Assembly (NCBI GenBank): GCA_020630475.1
Contig: JAHDBI010000009.1
Span: forward strand, 1 to 59,087
From: Saprospiraceae bacterium
GTDB taxonomy: Bacteria > Bacteroidota > Bacteroidia > Chitinophagales > Saprospiraceae
Reading direction: 5' to 3'
DNA length: 59,087 nt
Position numbers and translations under genes: made by a program. Every line of letters starts with the position of its first letter. The first letter of the stretch is position 1. The notes below the pieces were generated by a model that saw only the letters and a list, made by a program, of their open reading frames with translations, had not been told where the DNA came from and searched no databases. Below, in pieces: positions 54,301 through 59,087 of this stretch.

Positions 54301-55554
54301 AAAATCATTCATACAGTCTATCACCGGAGCTTCTAAATCCATGATTTTAATGATTTGATTATGGGTTGTATTAGCCGCTGCACACCAATCGATAACCAAC
54401 CATGATCGAAATACTTTAAAACCACCTCCGCACTCTTCAAAAACAATATCGTCAAAAGTTGATTCCATATTTTCACAAGCCATTGTCGAAGGGAAACCAG
54501 TATACACGGGGTCAGGATTACCGTCCAGCAAACTAGGCCAATTACCTGAACAACTTAAAACCGGCTCATCTATATCGTCATAATTTGGAGGAAAGATGAT
54601 ATCTGCTAAGGTTTGAATCTCTGAATAAATAGATTGTACACAACTAATGTCATTACCTTCTGCATCTTCTGCGAACCAGGTTCGATCTATTCTCCCTTCA
54701 AAACCAGTCGAACATAACAAGGAATGATATGTATCTTGATACGAAAGGATCGCATCTGAACAAGCATCAAAATTAGTAACAGTGTATGTATTATTTCCAG
54801 TTGAAGTCACCACAGCTGCTGGAGGAATTGGAAATCCTAAATCTTCAGGACTAGAAGGATCCGCACATGAAATAGTCAAATCTTGACAAAACAATGGTGG
54901 AGGCAATTTATCTTGAACAAATAATGTACCCCAGCAACTACTCCCACCACAAACATGACCAACGCTAAAAGTGATGGTTTGATTGATATGATTTTCGTTT
55001 AATATATTATTCGGTATCAATTGATTGTTTTCATTAAAACTCTCAATGTAGTATTGACTATAGGGAGGAATGGGGTTAGGCATGAGCATCACCACTTCAA
55101 TCTCCTGCTCACAATCGCTATTTAAAGAAATATTTAAATTAGAATTACAAACCAATGTTGGAGCAGACTGAAAACTTATAACCACTGCATCATTGACTTG
55201 AACTTGAGGTCCAGGACCATCAGGGTCATCGGAAACCAAAGTTAACGTCACCCAACCATTGGCGAAGTCGGCACTACTCGGTACATATGTTGTTGTAGTT
55301 GAAAACAAACCAGTTGGCATCGATCCTGGAAGAAAATAACCTGATCCAGAAGTAAACCAGTTTCCATCAGGCACACCAGTAATACTTGCATTAAGGTCTC
55401 CTATGAGTACATCAGATCCAATACAAAGGGAAGTATCATTCCCTGCAAAAACTGTAACCATCATACCCGGAATTGCATTCATCTTATTGGCTTTAAGGCC
55501 AATAGTCATCAGCAAAATAATGGGGATCAGTAGTGTTCTTAAATAAGTCTGCAT
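51343..55554 (-). CDS. Giant T9SS-secreted protein P3, paralog of P1/P2
   Basis: 1403 residues. The signal peptide MQTYLRTLLIPIILLMTIG is near-ideal, followed by a P3-specific Ig-like segment (FAGNDTSLCIGSDV). The Cys-rich module (LVCNSNLNISLNSDC ... GGSSCWGTLFVQDK) and HYR-like array follow, including ISCPPDITLDCD and REWTVIDWCQF. The dockerin sits at about 1060-1118 (GVSTLDLLLIQKHIL, AADINHSNSISSLDLVSLRK), then SWRFV, FIAVKVGDVN, a diverged cohesin-like domain, and a sorting domain from about 1321 (INIYPNPSVSDVTIDWS, ending SKTLVHLNK). It is separated from P2 by 349 bases and a terminator-like hairpin, so it can be expressed on its own. Confidence 0.82.
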   Translation of the reverse strand: MQTYLRTLLIPIILLMTIGLKANKMNAIPGMMVTVFAGNDTSLCIGSDVLIGDLNASITGVPDGNWFTSGSGYFLPGSMPTGLFSTTTTYVPSSADFANGWVTLTLVSDDPDGPGPQVQVNDAVVISFQSAPTLVCNSNLNISLNSDCEQEIEVVMLMPNPIPPYSQYYIESFNENNQLIPNNILNENHINQTITFSVGHVCGGSSCWGTLFVQDKLPPPLFCQDLTISCADPSSPEDLGFPIPPAAVVTSTGNNTYTVTNFDACSDAILSYQDTYHSLLCSTGFEGRIDRTWFAEDAEGNDISCVQSIYSEIQTLADIIFPPNYDDIDEPVLSCSGNWPSLLDGNPDPVYTGFPSTMACENMESTFDDIVFEECGGGFKVFRSWLVIDWCAAANTTHNQIIKIMDLEAPVIDCMNDFTIETDPYECSVLNYQMAVPPVTDNCSNFSYQASLIDPFGNSQILTVNNGFVLISSLEIGEYTYRIIAEDECNSRDTCDVMVFVEDKSAPFVSCDQLTTVSLGLDGIGRIYASSLDDGSFDNCGIDYFEAAKMTDDCGHGLAFGPYIDFCCSEVNEIVMVALNVVDIHGNSNQCMVEVTVEDKLKPAISCPPDITLDCDVAYNQNDLSEFGTVVTDIANQNPIYINGVIIGYDGVASDNCFVSVEETVVTDLTCHVGTITRTFVATDEYNQQDSCSQTITFVNNNPFTIADITWPQNYEEYGCGDIEMDLTITGEPIFTNEYCSNVAASYTDQIFNVVDSACVKIVREWTVIDWCQFTEEPLFGIWHHTQTIKQFNTVAPLFTSACTDTLLCILDPDVECSGTIKLDASAIDDCTPAEDLQWQWFIDFNDDNNYEMTGFGDSIEVSLDQGFYDVLWIVEDKCGNVSDCKYGFEVKECKLPTPYCHSDLTTVIMPSAGEISVWATDFELNSFDNCTAYEDLQFSFSEDVTDVNRTYNCDSLVNGIAQSFYIELWVTDEAGNQDFCTVVLNVQDNNETCLGNIIDGSIKGNTRNYYGFEVEDVELNYYAGIEEYSGLTMTDGSGEYEIDNIPSHISYELSPSKDDGILDGVSTLDLLLIQKHILKIDTLDSAYDILAADINHSNSISSLDLVSLRKVILGLELEFPNNNSWRFVNEDFVFTDFLEPWNPDENIMFEPLVTNAVDADFIAVKVGDVNATLNSFTGEDDVEARTINSIPFTFQVFEKGENRVVSVIANESFSFEACQWSFDLNGQMVKDFSSTLYDVDTYSFNINNDQLKHVFYSQAIQDVVKGEVIYEIILENEGSWIPLELGNDFRSELYFDNEIMSIELLEYKSNDAPFDIDIDDINIYPNPSVSDVTIDWSNDTQVFEIEILNHLGQTVNVYKNLDFNQKNSLIIPEESFRNSGVYYVKIESSRGLISKTLVHLNK

Positions 55555-55660
55555 ATTTAAAGAAATTTAAGCTTGGATTCATCTGTCCAAATATGTTCTT
55601 TACTGCTAAAAACATATTATAAATTTCTTTAATGCAACTTTTATACCAAATATTTAGATA

Positions 55661-58042
55661 CTACGGTGCCAGTTTGACAAATCTGTCTAGAATTCGTCCT
55701 GATTTTGATTTTACAAGATAAAGTCCATTCGTCAAACCTGAAACATCAATTTCCTTTGACGTCTCAGAACCTATATTTTTAATCTCATGCACCAGCAAGC
55801 CTTGTGTGTTGTATATAAATAAGGGTCCATGCCATCGATCAGATCCGATTATATTTAGAATATACGTGACAGGATTTGGATATAACTCTACTTGAGCGAA
55901 TTCTTCTTGATCACTACTTGATCTTATCAATTCAATCGATTTAAAGCTAGAAAGATCATTGTATAATTCGCTTAAGAATCCATTTGGCGAAAGCCTTAGA
56001 TCTATCGGCGTGCTACTCGTGATCGTGAATAGAATTTCATTGGCCTCAAATTGTTCTTCTTCTGGATAAACCTCAAGAACTCGTAACTCACCATCGATAA
56101 AATGGTGATTTAAATCATTCAATGAAAATGCCCCAGAGATTATTGAGCCATCTGCCATTCCATCAAATCCAAGTTGTAGTCCGTAGATACTTTGCCTTTC
56201 GGCGAAAGCCAAAGAATAATTCCACAAATCACCTACTTTTGCTTCATTAAGAACAAGCCACTCAGGAGTACCTCTTACTTCAGTTTTATCGGATTGAAGA
56301 TTCAGTTCAAAACTTTCATTGACGTCTGCTAGTTTAACACCAACAAATTCCAGAAAGCCATCATAATCTGTTAAAGGGATAGTTTTATCAATACTCATAG
56401 TGACCTCATCCTCCATTAATTCTTGATTAGGATCTACAAAAAAGAATGAATCATTGTCTGGAAAGTCAACATAAATCCCCAAGAGGGTTTTCCTCAATTC
56501 AATAAGATCTAAGGCTGAAATTTGACCATCATTATTGATGTCAGCTGCTAAGTAGTCGTAGGCATCAAGCAGTATTTCTTCTCCCAAAATATGTTTTTGG
56601 ATCAATACTAAATCGAATGTACTGACTCCTTCTAAAGGAGCCACTGATAGGCTAGGCGAAATAATATAATCATCAAATGCTCCAATGGACGATAGATTGA
56701 ATGCTCCGTTTTCATCGGACAACTCCATCATCAATTCTTCATTATCTTGGAATAAGCTCACTGCCCCACCAGAGATCTCTATACCCTCAGGAGTTCTAAG
56801 TTCACCAAGAACATCTAAATCGACTCCACAAGTCCCATTATCCGCAATAAAAAAGTGAACATCGCAATAGTCTGACTGACCACTTTCATCCGTCACATAA
56901 ACTTGTAGGTTATTCAATCCAATGTGATCACAATCAAATTGAAATAAGGTATCATTGACATTTTCCGAAAAGGACAAGTTTACATCAGAGCAATTATCAA
57001 AAGCTCCTCGATCAAACATGTTTACATTTAATGCAATTGGATCATTTCCGTTTTCAAAATTCGAATGGAGCGTCCTATAGCAATAAGGTGTCGGAGCTTT
57101 GTTATCTACCACATGAATAGTTTGATTACAAGCCCTGACATTTCCACAATAATCGTAGACTTTCCAATATATCTTGTGTGTTGAAGGCCCCACTATTTCA
57201 GGAATGGTAATAGAAATGGTACCGCCATTAGCAATCGGGTCCGTTTTAAATAAACCCACTTCATCCGGTCCAAAAAAGTAATCTTCATCTCCATTGTACC
57301 AAGTATCTACGGATAAGGTCCAAAACAGCTCATCCGATGCACACGCCCCGGAATCCGTTGCTATATTAGTTACCGTTATTTCAGCTTGACAATCGGCGTT
57401 CACCTCAATAGTAATATCTTCACAGCTAGAGTATTCTGGCCCGTCAAAATCAATAATCTTAATGGATTGAGTATGTTGCCAAATTCCTTCCCCATTCCAT
57501 AAAGGATCAGATGGATGATATAAACACCAATTGATCACCGTGTATTCATTCAAAATTTTGTAGCACCCATTGCCATTGGCAGTAACTGTTTGAGTACTTA
57601 ATGTGTATGCTATTAAATCACAGGGGCCAGCGGTCCATGTAGGTTCGCCAAAGTTTTGCGGATCTGTACAGGAAAGCGTTTGATTCGGTGGGAAGCTCAA
57701 ATTAAACGGTGCTGAGACTTCTTGCATTTCAATTAATTGAATACAACTCGGTTCATTTCCATCGAAACTTTGATTATTGTTGACATCCACAAACCAAGTC
57801 CTAAAGATATCCCCGACGTTACATCCATCTAGATCTTCAATGTCGGTATATGCCGTTGGATAATTGGTGTAAATCCCTGTTCCGACAGCCACATCATCTT
57901 CATCAATATCATCCTCGTCGTCACTACACCACAATAAAACATCTTGAGGACAAAGTATTCCTTGAGCCAATAGATTATGACCATAGCTAAATAGACAGAG
58001 CACTAAAATTAGGGTACGTCTCATGTTAGGTGAATTTTTCAT
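55661..58042 (-). CDS. T9SS-secreted protein P4, shortest member of the paralog set
   Basis: 793 residues from ATG 58042 (MKNSPNMRRTLILVLCLF); ATG 58024 gives a tighter signal peptide and a GTG at 58072 adds ten residues. P4 lacks the long HYR-like array and the shared N-terminal Cys module of P1-P3, keeping only about three units (ILCPQDVLLWCSDD, INWCLYHPSD, VYDYCGNVRACNQ). The dockerin at about 469-524 has a canonical second loop (ADINNDGQISALDLIELRK) and the divergent first half GVSTFDLVLIQKHIL. FVGVKLADVN replaces the AVKIGDVN linker. The sorting domain starts at about 715 (VELYPNPVTYILNI). It is transcribed first of the four and is divergent from the cysteine-repeat gene. Two GGCGAAAGCC elements lie in it, antisense to the mRNA. 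Confidence 0.8.
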   Translation of the reverse strand: MKNSPNMRRTLILVLCLFSYGHNLLAQGILCPQDVLLWCSDDEDDIDEDDVAVGTGIYTNYPTAYTDIEDLDGCNVGDIFRTWFVDVNNNQSFDGNEPSCIQLIEMQEVSAPFNLSFPPNQTLSCTDPQNFGEPTWTAGPCDLIAYTLSTQTVTANGNGCYKILNEYTVINWCLYHPSDPLWNGEGIWQHTQSIKIIDFDGPEYSSCEDITIEVNADCQAEITVTNIATDSGACASDELFWTLSVDTWYNGDEDYFFGPDEVGLFKTDPIANGGTISITIPEIVGPSTHKIYWKVYDYCGNVRACNQTIHVVDNKAPTPYCYRTLHSNFENGNDPIALNVNMFDRGAFDNCSDVNLSFSENVNDTLFQFDCDHIGLNNLQVYVTDESGQSDYCDVHFFIADNGTCGVDLDVLGELRTPEGIEISGGAVSLFQDNEELMMELSDENGAFNLSSIGAFDDYIISPSLSVAPLEGVSTFDLVLIQKHILGEEILLDAYDYLAADINNDGQISALDLIELRKTLLGIYVDFPDNDSFFFVDPNQELMEDEVTMSIDKTIPLTDYDGFLEFVGVKLADVNESFELNLQSDKTEVRGTPEWLVLNEAKVGDLWNYSLAFAERQSIYGLQLGFDGMADGSIISGAFSLNDLNHHFIDGELRVLEVYPEEEQFEANEILFTITSSTPIDLRLSPNGFLSELYNDLSSFKSIELIRSSSDQEEFAQVELYPNPVTYILNIIGSDRWHGPLFIYNTQGLLVHEIKNIGSETSKEIDVSGLTNGLYLVKSKSGRILDRFVKLAP
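55986..55995 (+). repeat. GGCGAAAGCC element 9
   Basis: In P4, antisense to the gene, read CTT TCG CC as Leu-Ser-Pro. Flanks CATTT and TTAGA. Confidence 0.85.
56193..56206 (+). repeat. TGCCTTTCGGCGAA 14-mer, copy 3
   Basis: In P4, antisense to the gene and in a different frame from copies 1 and 2; it runs directly into GGCGAAAGCC element 10. Confidence 0.7.
56201..56210 (+). repeat. GGCGAAAGCC element 10
   Basis: In P4, antisense to the gene, read GCT TTC GCC as Ala-Phe-Ala. It overlaps a copy of the related 14-mer. Flanks CTTTC and AAAGA. Confidence 0.85.
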
Positions 58043-58160
58043 GAAAATGCAAATTATATATGAAATTATCACATATTATTTTGTCAGATATGTTTTCTTT
58101 GTGGCTCAGAGCAGCGAATCCGACAGTACAATCCTCTAAAGGCTAACCAACTCATTTATC

Positions 58161-59087
58161 ATGCGTATTCTAACAACACTTATATTAGGACTATTTTGTG
58201 CCATCTCCTATGGTCAAGTTTGTTCTATCACTAATGTATTTCACGAGTTTTACCAATGCGATGAAAACAACCAAACGTATATCGACTTTTCATTTGAAGT
58301 AGACAATCCTGGAAGCGGATTTTTTATCGACCTTAATGGCACTAGCATCGGTAGTTTTAATTATGGAGAAGGATTCTACACCATTGGACCTTTTGACGCT
58401 GATTGTGGCGAGACCATCTTTATTTTTACGATAATTGACAGTGACGATCCTAATTGCAATGGCGTAATTTGGGATGCAGAAATATGTTGTGAACTCTTTA
58501 CATGTACTTTAAATAATTTTCTCTCAGAATTTACCGAATGTAATGATGATGGTGCACAGTTTTTGGCCTTTGAATTTTCTTCGGCCAATACGGGCTCAAT
58601 GGGGTTTTCTGTGATCGGAAATGGAATGGACTACGGTGATTTTGAATACGGCAATGCACCTTACACTGTTGGACCTTTTGAAGGAGATTGTGAGACCGCT
58701 TACGAATTAATCATCATTGATAACGAATTACCTAACTGTATATTGGTGGTTTCTTTGGGAGAAGTTTGTTGCGAAAATGATCCATGTCAAATCACTAATG
58801 TTTTTGCAGAAGCTCATGAATGCGATGAAAACGGAGACTTTCTTGTAGACGTTGAATTTGACGTAAACAATCCTGAAAGCACTAGCTTTAATATATTAGT
58901 TAACGGCGAAAGTTTTGGACCCTATGAATACGGAGAAGATTATTACACCTTCGGTCCGCTGAATGGTGACTGCACTAGTGACAACCTTATTTTAATCGTT
59001 GATAACGAAGACCCTACTTGCGTTGGGTTCTTTACCTTAGGTCCTATTTGTTGTGATCAAGGTGAATGCAGCATTTCTAATATCATA
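58161..59087 (+). CDS. Secreted cysteine-rich tandem-repeat protein (3' truncated by window end)
   Basis: An open frame of 309 codons from ATG 58161 to the last base. The signal peptide MRILTTLILGLFCAISYGQ is followed by three full repeats of about 93-95 residues and the start of a fourth. Each begins C-x-[IL]-x-N, then CDEN or CNDD, a YxFxYG-like turn, Y-T-x-G-P-[FL]-x-x-[DE]-C, a D-N/S-E/D-x-P-x-C segment and a closing Cys-Cys. Six Cys per repeat would suit three disulfides in a small beta domain. I do not recognise the repeat. It is divergent from P4 with about 120 bases between starts, so the two may share control. A T9SS sorting domain may lie beyond the window. Confidence 0.8.
   Translation, partial: MRILTTLILGLFCAISYGQVCSITNVFHEFYQCDENNQTYIDFSFEVDNPGSGFFIDLNGTSIGSFNYGEGFYTIGPFDADCGETIFIFTIIDSDDPNCNGVIWDAEICCELFTCTLNNFLSEFTECNDDGAQFLAFEFSSANTGSMGFSVIGNGMDYGDFEYGNAPYTVGPFEGDCETAYELIIIDNELPNCILVVSLGEVCCENDPCQITNVFAEAHECDENGDFLVDVEFDVNNPESTSFNILVNGESFGPYEYGEDYYTFGPLNGDCTSDNLILIVDNEDPTCVGFFTLGPICCDQGECSISNII

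Noticed and set aside
42358-55554. Repeated DNA in P1-P3 as CRISPR or recent tandem duplication
   Set aside because: Similarity is at protein level between diverged modules of irregular spacing; no short identical repeats with unique spacers.

Overview
The window looks like chromosomal DNA from a Bacteroidota bacterium, probably a marine Saprospiria/Lewinella-type lineage. The phylum is well supported: C-terminal type IX secretion (T9SS) sorting domains, a lipoprotein TamA variant (TamL) together with TamB, DUF4249 and DUF4296 lipoproteins, a TonB-dependent receptor, and promoters of the TTTG-N19/20-TAnnTTTG type. The family is inferred from the very large HYR-like/dockerin secreted proteins. 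I see no rRNA, tRNA, CRISPR array, prophage or insertion sequence.

Layout. 1-6.3 kb: the 3' end of a TonB-dependent receptor, a secreted retropepsin-like protease, a porin plus FMN-binding protein pair, and dnaK. 6.3-17.7 kb: a DUF4249 lipoprotein, panB-mltG, mutS2, aroC and a very long tamB; several tail-to-tail neighbours abut without a single spare base. 18-20.3 kb: two tandem paralogous beta-propeller-like lipoproteins, the second interrupted by a 9-T run in its signal peptide. 20.3-25.3 kb: folP, an M23 peptidase, a PhoB/PhoR-like two-component pair, a DUF4296 lipoprotein and a SixA-like phosphatase. 25.4-31.3 kb: a four-gene maltose/maltodextrin operon (pgmB, GH65 phosphorylase, GH13 lipoprotein amylase, MFS transporter). 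31.4-42.3 kb: a TlpA-like lipoprotein, an rRNA/tRNA methyltransferase divergent from tamL with overlapping start codons, nth-luxC-like-rluD, a cystathionine gamma-synthase-type enzyme, two paralogous unknown lipoproteins and a small phosphodiesterase. 42.3-58.1 kb: four consecutive minus-strand genes for giant secreted proteins. The final 0.9 kb holds the start of a divergent gene for a secreted protein made of tandem cysteine-rich repeats.

Two things stand out. First, the 42-59 kb locus is a family of T9SS-exported proteins. All four carry HYR-like modules, a CnaB-like/dockerin block, a short conserved linker, a possible cohesin-like domain and a sorting domain, which raises the possibility of a self-assembling surface scaffold. 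Second, the 10-mer GGCGAAAGCC, which can fold as a GGC/GCC stem with a GAAA loop, occurs ten times, always inside genes, in both orientations and in four different reading frames. Chance predicts well under one copy, so it behaves like a genome-wide iterated DNA or RNA element rather than a protein motif.

Protein functions are assigned from motifs and architecture read by eye; no database search was run.
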